A stretch of 64,000 nucleotides of DNA. It comes from Flavobacterium sp. N2270. Lineage in GTDB: Bacteria > Bacteroidota > Bacteroidia > Flavobacteriales > Flavobacteriaceae. This document shows, piece by piece, positions 55,759 to 64,000 of this stretch (within the stretch, counting starts at the first letter, position 1; each line of letters opens with the position of its first letter). Under the pieces are notes generated by a model that was given only the letters and a program-made list of their open reading frames with translations, was not told the DNA's origin and did not search any database. A program made the position numbers and the translations under genes. Where the stretch lies: contig NZ_CP110005.1 in the NCBI RefSeq assembly GCF_025947225.1, positions 372,001-436,000 of the forward strand, in the 5' to 3' direction.

Positions 55759-57372
55759 ATGAAAAAAATAATTTTCTTATTCACTTTATTGGTTTCGGCA
55801 ACCTTGTTTGCACAAAAGCCAATCTTTACAACCGCAACTGTAAAAGGAGCTACTGTTTACAGCAACAGTGCTGAACTTATTCAAACTACTTCGGTAAACT
55901 TACCCAAAGGAACAAGCGAAATTGTAATTAAAAACGTTGCCGATTATTTAAACGAAAATACGGTTCAAATTGGCGCGCCAAACTCCTTAACGGTTTTATC
56001 GGTTCAGTTTACCCAAAATTACATTTCAGAATATGAAATTGACGAAAGTAATCCTGCAATTAAAAAAGTAAGAGACAGCATCAATTGGGTTCAAAAAGAA
56101 ATAATAAAAGTGCAAACGGAGAAAAATTCGCATGCTAAAACTATTGAGTTATTGGATAAAAACCAACAAGTTTCTGGAACTAATACAGGTTTAAATGTAG
56201 CCGAATTAATGAAATTAGTTGATTATTATAATTCGAAACGAACTCAACTAAGCAATGCAATTACTTCTTTTCAAGAAAAAGAAAATAAATTGAATGAGAA
56301 GTTGAAAAAACTAAATTCTAAACTGGAAATCAATACTAAAAATGAAGAAAAATCTTCGAAAGGAAAACTGATTTTACAAGTGATGAACGAATCTGCAGGA
56401 ATAGTAAATTTAGATATCAATTACCTTACAGGTGGAGCAACTTGGAAACCTTTCTATGATTTAAGAGCAGAAAGCATCAGTACACCAATTAATATGATGT
56501 ATAAAGGGCAAGTAACGCAAAACACTGGAATTGACTGGAAAAAAGTAAAACTTACTTTATCTAGTGGAAACCCAACCCAAAACAATAACGCACCTATTTT
56601 ACAAGCTTGGTTTTTACGTTTTGGTTATAATAGAGGATTTGTACAATACGATAATTCTAATGCGAAAATGAATACTATACAAGGAAAAGTTTCTGGAATT
56701 AAAGTAAGTGCTGATGAATTAGAAGAATCTTCAGTTTCAAATTACACAAGCATCAATGAAAATCAATTAAACGTTTCATTTGACATTGATATTCCTTATG
56801 ATATTTTATCGAATGGAAAAGCGCATAGCGTAGCTTTAAAAGAAATAAAATTACCCGCTACTTATAGATATTATGCAGTTCCAAGAATTGAAAAAGAAGC
56901 ATTCTTATTGGCTGAAATATCAGATTATTCAAAATTTAATTTATTACCTGGAGAAGCAAATATTATTTTTGAAGGAATGTATGTTGGTAAAACAATGATT
57001 AATCCAAATCAAACGGCAGACACGTTGAATTTAAGTATGGGAAGAGATAAGAAAATCTCTATTAAACGTGAAAAAATTGCAGATAAATCGGGAACTAAAT
57101 TCTTATCAGCTTATAAAGAGCAAACGTTTACTTATGATATTACCATTCGTAACAACAAAAAAGAAAGTGTTGAACTGTTGCTGAAAGATCAATATCCTAT
57201 AAGTACCGACAAAGAAATTACAGTTGAGCTTTTAGAAAAAGACAGAGCGAAAGTAAATGAAGAAACCGGAATTTTAACCTGGGATTTAAAACTTGGTGCA
57301 AATGAAACCAAGAAAATAAGAATCAGTTATAAGGTTCGTTATCCAAAAGATAAAGTGATTGACAACTTGTAA
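55759..57372 (+). CDS. DUF4139 (mucoidy-inhibitor A-like) family protein
   Basis: A 537-residue exported protein: signal peptide (ending LFAQ), an N-terminal DUF4140-type region (about 25-110, VYSNSAELIQTTSVNLPKG), a coiled coil (about 100-200), and a C-terminal DUF4139 beta domain (about 205-530: NYLTGGATWKPFYDLRAES, LTLSSGNPTQNN, PATYRYYAVPRIEKEAFLLA, ITWDLKLGANETKKIRISYKV). An odd short stretch, NTIQGKVSGIKVSADE (about 306-320), resembles the QGKVxGV motif of SusC-type TonB plug domains. Function is unknown. A terminator follows. Confidence 0.87.
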   Translation: MKKIIFLFTLLVSATLFAQKPIFTTATVKGATVYSNSAELIQTTSVNLPKGTSEIVIKNVADYLNENTVQIGAPNSLTVLSVQFTQNYISEYEIDESNPAIKKVRDSINWVQKEIIKVQTEKNSHAKTIELLDKNQQVSGTNTGLNVAELMKLVDYYNSKRTQLSNAITSFQEKENKLNEKLKKLNSKLEINTKNEEKSSKGKLILQVMNESAGIVNLDINYLTGGATWKPFYDLRAESISTPINMMYKGQVTQNTGIDWKKVKLTLSSGNPTQNNNAPILQAWFLRFGYNRGFVQYDNSNAKMNTIQGKVSGIKVSADELEESSVSNYTSINENQLNVSFDIDIPYDILSNGKAHSVALKEIKLPATYRYYAVPRIEKEAFLLAEISDYSKFNLLPGEANIIFEGMYVGKTMINPNQTADTLNLSMGRDKKISIKREKIADKSGTKFLSAYKEQTFTYDITIRNNKKESVELLLKDQYPISTDKEITVELLEKDRAKVNEETGILTWDLKLGANETKKIRISYKVRYPKDKVIDNL

Positions 57373-57399
57373 AACATTTGTTAAAATTAACGTAAACTT

Positions 57400-57440
57400 A
57401 AAGAGTTCGAAGATTTAAAAAATTTTTGAACTCTTTTTTT
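57400..57440 (+). terminator. Terminator after the DUF4139 gene
   Basis: Arms aaagagttc and gaactcttt around an AT-rich loop, followed by a T run. Confidence 0.75.
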
Positions 57441-57479
57441 TAAAAATAATTATTAAATTCGAGCCCCAAATTTTTTAAC

Positions 57480-59819
57480 ATGAAGATAAAATTACTTTTT
57501 TCGTTACTTATATGTAGTGTTTTACAAGCTCAAATTCCAGCATACTATAGTTCTATAGATTTTACTCAAACTGGAAACACCTTGAAAAGCCAATTAACCA
57601 ATTTAATAACGACAACACACACAACAAATTTATCCTATACTCCAGGAGTTTGGGAAGCTTTAAAACTAACCGATTTAAATCCGAATAATTCTAATAATGT
57701 TTTTTTGGTATATGGATATAATGATTTCAACGCTTCAGTTATTGACGACAGGAATAGAGGTAAAAACAATAATGGTGGAAATGTTGGAGATTGGAACAGA
57801 GAACATTGTTACCCTAAATCTTTAGGAAATCCTGATTTAGGAACATCAGGTCCAGGGGCAGATGCGCATCATTTAAGAGCATCCGATGTTCAATTTAACA
57901 ACAGTAGAGGAAATAGACTATATGCAGACAGTGAGGGTGACGCAGGAAATGTGGGAATCTATTGGTACCCTGGTGATGAATGGAAAGGTGACATTGCTAG
58001 AATGATGATGTATATGTATGTTAGATATCAAAACCAATGTTTGGCAACAGCTGTTGGTGCTGGTTCAACAACATATAGCGCAGAAATGCCGGATATTTTT
58101 TTAGAATGGAACGAAGAAGACCCGGTTAATTTTTATGAACGAAATAGAAATGATATTTTAGAAGGATTACAAGGAAATAGAAATCCGTTTATAGATAATC
58201 CGTATTTAGCAACCCAAATTTGGGGAGGACCTCAAGCTCCTGACTCATGGAATTTATTATCATGCCCAACTACAACAACTTGGAACGGATTGGCCTGGGA
58301 CAATGGAGCACCTAATAAAACAACAAGAGCTACAATCAATGGCAACTATACCTCAACTGGTAATTTAGAATTTTGTTCGTTAGAAATTACAGGAACTGCT
58401 CAAGTTACATTACAAAGCAATCATACTTTCACAGTAGTTAGAGATGTAAATGTTGCCCCAACAGCTAATTTTACGGTGCAAAACAATGCCAATTTGGTTC
58501 AAATAAATAATATAGCAAATACAGGCAACATTACCGTATTAAAAGAAAGCGCTCCAATAATTAGATTAGATTACACATCATGGTCTTCTCCAGTAAGCGG
58601 TCAAAATTTATTGACTTTTTCACCATCTACGCAAAGTAATCGTTTTTATGAATATGTTCCTTCGGGAAATACACCAACAACAGCTTACGCTAGTATTGAC
58701 CCAACTGTAAATGACTTTTTACCAACGAAAGCTTACATTATTAGAGCGCCAAACAATTGGTCTGCATCATCAGCTTCAGCATATTCGGGTCAATTTACAG
58801 GCACACCAAATAACGGAGAGTTTAACATACCAGTTGTAACAGGATTTAATATGCTTGGAAATCCATATCCTGCAACAATTGAGGCAAGTCATTTTATTGC
58901 AACGAATAGAACAATTGAAACACTTTATTTTTGGACACATACTGTTGCGGCTTCTGGCGGTTTATACCCACAAAATAACTTTGCTTCTTACACTACTCTA
59001 GGAGGAGTTGCATCGGCAGCTGGAGGACAAATTCCAGATGGAACGATTAAACCAGGACAAGGTTTTTATGTCAATTCTATTGAAGACGAAACTGTTTTGT
59101 TTCACAATGCACTTCGCTATGATGTAAAAAATACGCAGTTTTTTAGAGATTCTAATTCTATTGTTGAAAAAGACATCTACAGATTAAATTTAACCGATTC
59201 CGAAAACAGTTACAACCAAATATTAATTGGTCATGATACAAAAGCGACAAATGGTTTTGATATTGGGATTGATGGAAAAATATTTGACACTTCAAAATCG
59301 ATAATTTATACTGTAATTGACGAAGAAGAATATGCAATAAATGGTTTGCCTGAATTTAATGAAAATGAAAAAGTAGCATTAGGGTTTAAAGCATTACAAA
59401 GTGGAAACTATAGCATATCATTAGAAAATACGGAAGGAATTTTCAATACTCAAACTATTTATTTGAAAGATAATTTTAACGGAAACATTACTGATATAAA
59501 AGAAAATCCTTATTCATTTCATTCAGAAGAAGGAGTTTACAACAGTAGATTTGAAGTGTTATATAAGGTTAACACTAATGATTACTCATTAAACAATGAT
59601 GTTGTTGTCTATACAAGCAATAATCAATTAGAGATTAATGCTTTTGAAAACAAAATTAATCGTGTAACTATATACGATATTACTGGAAAGAAAATAGCTG
59701 AACGAGACTTTAATAGTTCTTTAATAACGTTTAACTCTTTCACAAAACAAAATCAAGCTTTATTACTACTAATAAAACTTGAAAATGGTAATGAAGTTAC
59801 TAAGAAAATTATTTTTTAA
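57480..59819 (+). CDS. T9SS-secreted endonuclease I family nuclease
   Basis: A 779-residue extracellular nuclease. Signal peptide (1-17, ending LQAQ); an endonuclease I / EndA-type domain (about 60-260) with the catalytic WNREHCYPKS (His about 110) and GADAHHLRASDVQFNNSRGNRLY; then from about residue 264 a roughly 500-residue module homologous to the C-terminal third of the protein at 38885-43582 (RLDYTSWSSPVSGQNLLTFSP, GNPYPATIEASHF, PDGTIKPGQGFYV); and a C-terminal T9SS sorting domain (RVTIYDITGKKIAE ... KKIIF). It likely degrades extracellular nucleic acid for nutrients or DNA acquisition. Confidence 0.92.
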   Translation: MKIKLLFSLLICSVLQAQIPAYYSSIDFTQTGNTLKSQLTNLITTTHTTNLSYTPGVWEALKLTDLNPNNSNNVFLVYGYNDFNASVIDDRNRGKNNNGGNVGDWNREHCYPKSLGNPDLGTSGPGADAHHLRASDVQFNNSRGNRLYADSEGDAGNVGIYWYPGDEWKGDIARMMMYMYVRYQNQCLATAVGAGSTTYSAEMPDIFLEWNEEDPVNFYERNRNDILEGLQGNRNPFIDNPYLATQIWGGPQAPDSWNLLSCPTTTTWNGLAWDNGAPNKTTRATINGNYTSTGNLEFCSLEITGTAQVTLQSNHTFTVVRDVNVAPTANFTVQNNANLVQINNIANTGNITVLKESAPIIRLDYTSWSSPVSGQNLLTFSPSTQSNRFYEYVPSGNTPTTAYASIDPTVNDFLPTKAYIIRAPNNWSASSASAYSGQFTGTPNNGEFNIPVVTGFNMLGNPYPATIEASHFIATNRTIETLYFWTHTVAASGGLYPQNNFASYTTLGGVASAAGGQIPDGTIKPGQGFYVNSIEDETVLFHNALRYDVKNTQFFRDSNSIVEKDIYRLNLTDSENSYNQILIGHDTKATNGFDIGIDGKIFDTSKSIIYTVIDEEEYAINGLPEFNENEKVALGFKALQSGNYSISLENTEGIFNTQTIYLKDNFNGNITDIKENPYSFHSEEGVYNSRFEVLYKVNTNDYSLNNDVVVYTSNNQLEINAFENKINRVTIYDITGKKIAERDFNSSLITFNSFTKQNQALLLLIKLENGNEVTKKIIF

Positions 59820-60854
59820 TTAAGGAGCCGGATTTGGAATTAATTCTTGGATAATTTCAATTTCGGCTAAAACCTCTTTTGATAAAACAACATCAAAAGC
59901 ATCAATATTTTCCTTTAGCTGCCCTAAAGTTGTAGCTCCAATTATAGTTGAAGTTACACATTGTTGTTGATTTACAAAAGCTAAAGCCATTTGGGTTAAC
60001 GTAAGATTGTTTGCTTCTGCTAAATCCTTATATAATTTGGTTGCTTTAAAACAATTTTCGTTAATGTATCTTTTAAAGTTTGGAAACAATTTCATTCTAG
60101 AATTTTCAGGAAAACCATTTAAATATTTACCTGATAAAAAACCAAAACCTAAAGGAGAATAAGCCAATAAGCCAACATTTTCACGCATGCACATTTCGCT
60201 CAACCCAACTTCATATAATCTATTCAATAAAGAATACGGATTTTGTATTGTAGCAATTCTTGGCAAATTATGTTTTTCACTTTCTCTAAGAAACTTCATC
60301 ACTCCATATGGATTTTCATTAGAAACACCAATATGTTTAATTTTACCTTCTTTAATCAGACCTTCATAAACGGTTAAAACATCAAAAATATTATCTTGCC
60401 AATTAGGATCTAATTCTTGCACACCACGCTTTTGAAACATATTCATTACACGTTCTGGCCAATGCATTTGGTACAAATCAATATAATCGGTTTGCAGGTT
60501 TTTCAAACTTAGCTCCACCGCTTCCGTAATGCTTTTTTTAGAAAAATCTAACGGATTTCTTATGTAGGTCATTCCACGATTTGGTCCGGCAATTTTTGTT
60601 GCCAAAACAATTTCATCTCGCTTCCCCGATTTTTTAATCCAAGAACCAATATGTCTTTCGGTACTCCCGAAAATTTCTGCATTTCCGCCTATTGGATACA
60701 TTTCGGCTGTATCAATAAAATTAACTCCTCTTTCTAAAGCGTAATCTAATTGTGAATGCGCTTCTGCCTCTGAATTTTGATTTCCAAAAGTCATGGTACC
60801 AAGGCAAATTTTACTGATTTTTAAAGAAGTATTGGGTAAAGTAGTGTAGTTCAT
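59820..60854 (-). CDS. NADP(H)-dependent aldo-keto reductase (Tas-like)
   Basis: A 344-residue cytoplasmic oxidoreductase with the AKR TIM barrel. The active-site tetrad is visible: Asp and Tyr in FIDTAEMYPIGG, Lys in VLATKIAG and His in YQMHWPER. The C-terminal LAFVNQQQCVTSTIIGATTLGQLKENIDA binds the cofactor. The length and WPER motif resemble E. coli Tas. Its stop adjoins the convergent endonuclease gene with no gap. A TAACTTTG box on the minus strand at 60877-60884 may be its promoter. Confidence 0.92.
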   Translation of the reverse strand: MNYTTLPNTSLKISKICLGTMTFGNQNSEAEAHSQLDYALERGVNFIDTAEMYPIGGNAEIFGSTERHIGSWIKKSGKRDEIVLATKIAGPNRGMTYIRNPLDFSKKSITEAVELSLKNLQTDYIDLYQMHWPERVMNMFQKRGVQELDPNWQDNIFDVLTVYEGLIKEGKIKHIGVSNENPYGVMKFLRESEKHNLPRIATIQNPYSLLNRLYEVGLSEMCMRENVGLLAYSPLGFGFLSGKYLNGFPENSRMKLFPNFKRYINENCFKATKLYKDLAEANNLTLTQMALAFVNQQQCVTSTIIGATTLGQLKENIDAFDVVLSKEVLAEIEIIQELIPNPAP

Positions 60855-60876
60855 TTTTTTTTAAGTTGCTGAACAG

Positions 60877-60884
60877 CAAAGTTA
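60877..60884 (-). promoter_or_regulatory. -7 box of the aldo-keto reductase gene
   Basis: Minus strand reads TAACTTTG, a full TAnnTTTG match, 23 bases before the start at 60854. Confidence 0.45.
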
Positions 60885-60910
60885 CAAAGTTGTAACCTTA
60901 CATAAAAGAA

Positions 60911-60941
60911 AAACCTGTATCGTATTTCTACTAACAGGTTT
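60911..60941 (-). terminator. Terminator after the VOC protein gene
   Basis: Stem aaacctgt / acaggttt with a loop of about 15 bases, then a T-rich stretch on the minus strand, 17 bases after the stop at 60958. Confidence 0.65.
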
Positions 60942-60957
60942 CTGTAGACTTATTTTT

Positions 60958-61383
60958 TTATCTTTTGGAATCAAAATCTACCATCCATTCGATACCATAT
61001 TTATCTCTAAACATTCCAAAATAAGAACCCCAAGGACTATCCCCAATTGGCATTTCCACAATGCCGCCAGACGAAAGTCTGTTAAACAATTTGTCAGCTT
61101 CTTCTCGGCTTTCTGCACTTATAGAAATTTTTGATCTATTCTCATTTTCATCTACTTTACCTAAAATTTCTGGAACATCGTTAGCCATTAAAACATTATT
61201 GCCAATAGGTAAAGCTATGTGCATAATTTTATTCGCTTCTTCATCTGAAACTTGAAAGTCTGAATTAGAAATATCTTTGAAGCGCATAAGGACTGTAAAT
61301 TCTCCGCCAAATACAGATTTGTAAAAATTAAATGCTTCTTCTGCATTTCCATTAAAATTAATATGTGGGTTTATAATTGCCAT
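60958..61383 (-). CDS. VOC-superfamily protein (PhnB/glyoxalase-like)
   Basis: A 141-residue protein of the vicinal oxygen chelate fold, resembling the PhnB-like family: INPHINFNGNAEEAFNFYKSVFGGEF at the start, then MHIALPIGNNVLMANDVPE and a C-terminal PWGSYFGMFRDKYGIEWMVDF. The pattern of metal ligands is only partly conserved. Members are often annotated as glyoxalases without a known substrate. It is a single gene with its own terminator. Confidence 0.88.
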   Translation of the reverse strand: MAIINPHINFNGNAEEAFNFYKSVFGGEFTVLMRFKDISNSDFQVSDEEANKIMHIALPIGNNVLMANDVPEILGKVDENENRSKISISAESREEADKLFNRLSSGGIVEMPIGDSPWGSYFGMFRDKYGIEWMVDFDSKR

Positions 61384-61473
61384 GCTTACTTTTAATTAAT
61401 AGTTGAACTAAAGTTAATTATTTTCATATTAAAAAGTAAGATGTTGAAAAAAATATTTTTATAAATTCAAAAA

Positions 61474-61508
61474 AAAAAGACTCAAAGTAAATACTTTGAG
61501 TCTTTTTT
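61474..61508 (-). terminator. Terminator after the OmpA-family lipoprotein gene
   Basis: Long perfect stem (aaaaaagactcaaagta / tactttgagtctttttt) with a T run on the minus strand. Confidence 0.87.
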
Positions 61509-61528
61509 AGAATCTTTCATGCTTAATA

Positions 61529-62494
61529 TTATAATTCGCTCATTAATTTAGAAATCTCATCTAATTTTGGCGTTAAAATAATTTCAATTCTACGGTTTTT
61601 AGCTTTTCCTTCAGCCGTTTCATTTGCCATTAAAGGCGCATATTCTCCTCTACCCGCAGCTGTTAAATTCTTTTTATCTACTTTTTTATTTTCAGATAAA
61701 ATATTTACAATTGCAGTGGCACGTTTTGTAGATAAATCCCAGTTGTTTTCTACTCCACCACCAATTGTTCCTGTGATTTTATCGTTATCAGTGTGACCTT
61801 CAATTAGTACAGAAATTTCAGGATTATCACCTAATACTTTTCCAACAGCAGTAACTGCTTTTTTCCCTTCTGAACCAACAGTCCAACTTCCTGATTCGAA
61901 AAGTAATTTATTTTCCATAGAAACATAAACTTTTCCATTTCTGTGCTCTACTGTTAACCCTTTTCCTTCAAATGCATTTAAAGCTTTAGATAACGTTTCT
62001 TTTAATTTGTTCATTCCAGCTTCTTTATCAGCCATCATTTTTTCTAATTCCGCTAATCGAGAAGTTGACGATGCTAAATCGGCTTTTAATTTATCTAAAC
62101 GCTCTTGCTCAGCAGTCAGTTTGCTTTGTTTTGCTTCTAATTCAGCTAATAATTCTCTGTTTTTCTTCATGTTGCTATCTAAAGCATCATTACTGTTTTT
62201 TTCTAAAGCCGCATAAGAAGCCTTTAAGTTATCTAAACTTTTCTTTGTAGCTGCATAGTCATTTGCTAACTTATCTCTTTCCGCTTTTGCTTTATCTAAT
62301 TCTGTTTGTAAACTTGTTTTTTCTTGTTCTAACTGATTTTTGCTTTTAGACAAAGCTCCGTTTTCATCTGCTAAAGCATTACGCTCTTTCTTTAAATCGG
62401 CATATTTGTTTTCTAAATCATTATATATTTTTTTAGAAACACAAGAAGTAGTTAATCCTAGAACTACAACAGCAAGGGCAACTTTTTTTATCAT
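61529..62494 (-). CDS. OmpA-family lipoprotein with long coiled coil
   Basis: A 321-residue outer-membrane lipoprotein: signal with lipobox (LTTSC, Cys18), a coiled coil of about 140 residues (25-165) rich in Lys, Glu, Leu and Ala, and a C-terminal OmpA peptidoglycan-binding domain (about 195-315: LLFESGSWTVGSEGKKAV, VLIEGHTDNDKI, LSTKRATAIVNIL, GRGEYAPLMANETAEGKAKNRRIEIIL). It should tether the outer membrane to the cell wall, with the coiled coil as spacer, similar to Pal or YiaD-type proteins. It is followed by its own terminator. Confidence 0.93.
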   Translation of the reverse strand: MIKKVALAVVVLGLTTSCVSKKIYNDLENKYADLKKERNALADENGALSKSKNQLEQEKTSLQTELDKAKAERDKLANDYAATKKSLDNLKASYAALEKNSNDALDSNMKKNRELLAELEAKQSKLTAEQERLDKLKADLASSTSRLAELEKMMADKEAGMNKLKETLSKALNAFEGKGLTVEHRNGKVYVSMENKLLFESGSWTVGSEGKKAVTAVGKVLGDNPEISVLIEGHTDNDKITGTIGGGVENNWDLSTKRATAIVNILSENKKVDKKNLTAAGRGEYAPLMANETAEGKAKNRRIEIILTPKLDEISKLMSEL

Positions 62495-62516
62495 CTTTTA
62501 TTATTTAATTTATTGG

Positions 62517-63278
62517 TTATTTTAATTCTACTACAACTGGGCAATGATCGGAATGTTTGGCTTCGGGCAAAATATAAGCACGCTCAATATTGCTTTCTAA
62601 TGCTTTATCAACTAAACAATAATCAATTCTCCAACCTTTATTATTATTTCGAGCATTTGCTCTATAACTCCACCAACTGTAATGGTGTGGCTCTTTGTTT
62701 AAATGCCTGAAAGTATCAATGAATCCACTTTTCATAAACGCATCTAACCAAGCTCTTTCTTCAGGCAAAAATCCAGAAGTATTTTTATTTCCAACAGGAT
62801 TATGAATATCAATAGCTTCATGACAAATGTTATAATCGCCACAAATAACTAAGTTTGGAACCGATTTCTTTAAATCATTAATATATTCCTGAAATTCATC
62901 CATGTATTGAAACTTGTAACTTAATCGCTCTGAATTAGTTCCAGAAGGAAGATACAAACTCATTATAGAAAACTTATCAAAATCGATACGTAAATTTCGT
63001 CCCTCAAAGTCCATATGCTCAATTCCTGTGCCAAAAACAACATTTTTTGGTTCAATTTTAGAGAAAATAGCTACACCACTGTATCCTTTTTTTTGAGCTG
63101 AGAAATAATATTGATAAGGATAACCTGCTGCTTCAATTTCAAGTTTAGGGACTTGTTCTTCCATTGCTTTAATTTCTTGAAGGCAAATTACATCAGGACT
63201 TGCGTGTTGTAACCATGAAATAAAGTCTTTAGAAATTGCAGCTCTAATTCCATTTACATTATAAGAAATAATCTTCAT
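62517..63278 (-). CDS. xth: Exodeoxyribonuclease III (AP endonuclease)
   Basis: Base-excision repair enzyme cleaving at abasic sites and degrading DNA 3' to 5'. ATG 63278 gives 253 residues starting MKIISYNVNGIRAA; the longer frame (to 63302) is rejected. Metal and catalytic motifs of the EEP fold are visible: LQEIKA (metal Glu), GYSGVAIFSK, GDYNICHEAIDIHNP (Asp/Asn), RIDYCLV and the final SDHCPVVVEL (Asp-His). It complements the DNA glycosylase at 1077. Confidence 0.95.
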   Translation of the reverse strand: MKIISYNVNGIRAAISKDFISWLQHASPDVICLQEIKAMEEQVPKLEIEAAGYPYQYYFSAQKKGYSGVAIFSKIEPKNVVFGTGIEHMDFEGRNLRIDFDKFSIMSLYLPSGTNSERLSYKFQYMDEFQEYINDLKKSVPNLVICGDYNICHEAIDIHNPVGNKNTSGFLPEERAWLDAFMKSGFIDTFRHLNKEPHHYSWWSYRANARNNNKGWRIDYCLVDKALESNIERAYILPEAKHSDHCPVVVELK

Positions 63279-63436
63279 TTTATAGATTTGGTTTTCGTTC
63301 AAATGTAATAAAATACTATTGAAAACAAAACTAGTTTATGAGTAATTTAAATGGCCGACACAAACATTATAATTTATTAATCATTACAGAAAAAATATCG
63401 CTAAAGTTAAACGTAAAAGAATTCCATTATAATTCA

Positions 63437-63450
63437 TTTTTTTTTTTTTT
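63437..63450 (+). repeat. 14-base T homopolymer upstream of the small secreted peptide gene
   Basis: An uninterrupted run of 14 T lies 60 bases before the ATG at 63510, in the promoter region. The 231-base interval 63279-63509 holds no gene or clear hairpin. Confidence 0.6.
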
Positions 63451-63509
63451 CATTTGCGCACTTTTTGCTGGTTAAAAAAAATTTTACAAAAAATTAATTA
63501 AAAAATCAT

Positions 63510-63740
63510 ATGAAAAAACAAATCTTATTCACTTTCTTAAGTGTAACTATGTTTGGTTTAAGTTTAAACGCAAACACGATGAACAACAACAAATTATTTA
63601 CAAATAAAAAAACTGAATTAAAAGAAGTTCTTACGATGAAACCTTATGATGTATATTGTAATGGCGTATGGAAGAAAAGAATTTATGCCTCTTCACAAGA
63701 AATTGCTGATTCAATAGCATATAACGTTTGTAACGGATAA
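63510..63740 (+). CDS. Small secreted peptide, unknown function
   Basis: A 76-residue protein with a signal peptide (about 1-21, ending LNANT). The mature part (about 55 residues) is Lys-rich and has two cysteines (VYCNGVWKKR and the C-terminal YNVCNG), which could form one disulfide. Similar short secreted peptides are frequent in flavobacteria but I do not recognise a family. The start follows an A-rich leader. A gene for a GLPGLI protein begins 43 bases later. Confidence 0.65.
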   Translation: MKKQILFTFLSVTMFGLSLNANTMNNNKLFTNKKTELKEVLTMKPYDVYCNGVWKKRIYASSQEIADSIAYNVCNG

Positions 63741-63783
63741 ATAAAACAATCAGCAAAAAGTTTTAACACCAGAAATAATCATT

Positions 63784-64000
63784 ATGAAAAAATATTTTAT
63801 TTTGTTTTTACTAGTTCCTGTTTATTTATTTTCACAAGAAAATAAAGGAATTGTTTATTATGGGTTTGTAGACGCCATGGCTACCGGTAATGGAAATGGA
63901 TTAGACTACAATGCTTATATGACTTTTAATAAAGAGCAATCGTATTATGTTACTGCAAAAGATAGTTTAGAAAAAACAGAAAACCTAAATGTACAAAAAA
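63784..64000 (+). CDS. GLPGLI family protein, N-terminal part (3' end outside window)
   Basis: Begins with ATG 63784, a signal peptide (MKKYFILFLLVPVYLFSQ) and then ENKGIVYYGFVDAM, strand-rich, with YMTFNKEQSYYV. The start NKGIVYYG and the following pattern fit the GLPGLI family of exported Bacteroidota proteins, sometimes paired with TonB-dependent receptors. Only about 72 residues lie in the window. Confidence 0.7.
   Translation, partial: MKKYFILFLLVPVYLFSQENKGIVYYGFVDAMATGNGNGLDYNAYMTFNKEQSYYVTAKDSLEKTENLNVQK

Overview
The window is a chromosomal segment of a low-GC flavobacterium (phylum Bacteroidota, family Flavobacteriaceae, Flavobacterium or a close relative). Indicators are the very AT-rich codon use, weak or absent Shine-Dalgarno sites, Bacteroidota-type TAnnTTTG -7 boxes, secreted proteins ending in a type IX secretion (T9SS) sorting domain, DUF4270, DUF5686 and GLPGLI family proteins, and an atpD-atpC pair separated from the other ATP synthase genes. 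No gene-free stretch exceeds about 300 bases. No rRNA, CRISPR array, prophage, transposase or restriction system was seen. Most of the window is housekeeping, cell-envelope and secretion genes.

Layout. 1-7.4 kb: end of a DUF5686 outer-membrane protein, a DNA glycosylase, soluble pyrophosphatase (ppa), membrane ion-pumping pyrophosphatase (hppA) with an unusual Cys-rich tail, and a Prc-type protease. 7.5-13 kb: surE, a small membrane protein, lpxB, two tandem NlpC/P60 hydrolases and comEC. 13-19.1 kb (minus): a periplasmic thioredoxin, then dipeptidyl peptidase IV driving two POT peptide transporters, a peptide-scavenging operon. 19.2-23.6 kb: a large hybrid sensor kinase whose last receiver domain is split by a -1 frameshift lying at an A-AAA-AAG heptamer. 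23.6-26 kb: HMG-CoA reductase and a GHMP kinase (mevalonate route), with a dispersed flavobacterial repeat between them, then tRNA-Phe. 26.2-33.8 kb: coaX, an outer-membrane protein, a TPR protein, lptC, a small membrane protein, a CNNM/CBS protein and a PpiD/SurA-like chaperone. 33.9-38.8 kb (minus): bioF, bioD, bioA and a divergent ketoacyl synthase. 38.9-43.6 kb: a 1565-residue T9SS beta-propeller protein. 43.7-50 kb (minus): atpD-atpC, and a half-length starch-synthase-like protein, DUF4270 lipoprotein and glmS. 50-64 kb: panC-panD-flippase-like protein, an alpha/beta hydrolase lacking its serine, radA, DUF4139 protein, a T9SS endonuclease, aldo-keto reductase, VOC protein, OmpA lipoprotein, exonuclease III, a small secreted peptide and the start of a GLPGLI protein.

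Functional links. Peptide digestion and uptake (DPP IV plus POT), envelope building (lpxB, lptC, glmS, NlpC/P60, OmpA, PpiD), cofactor synthesis (biotin; coenzyme A through panC, panD and coaX) and pyrophosphate energetics (ppa, hppA) are the main themes. The most interesting observations are the sensor-kinase frameshift, the relocated ion-gate glutamate and periplasmic Cys-rich tail of HppA, the ketoacyl synthase tied to biotin genes, a roughly 520-residue C-terminal module shared by two unrelated T9SS proteins, and the repeat family placed beside start codons. I did not find a convincing wholly new multi-gene system.
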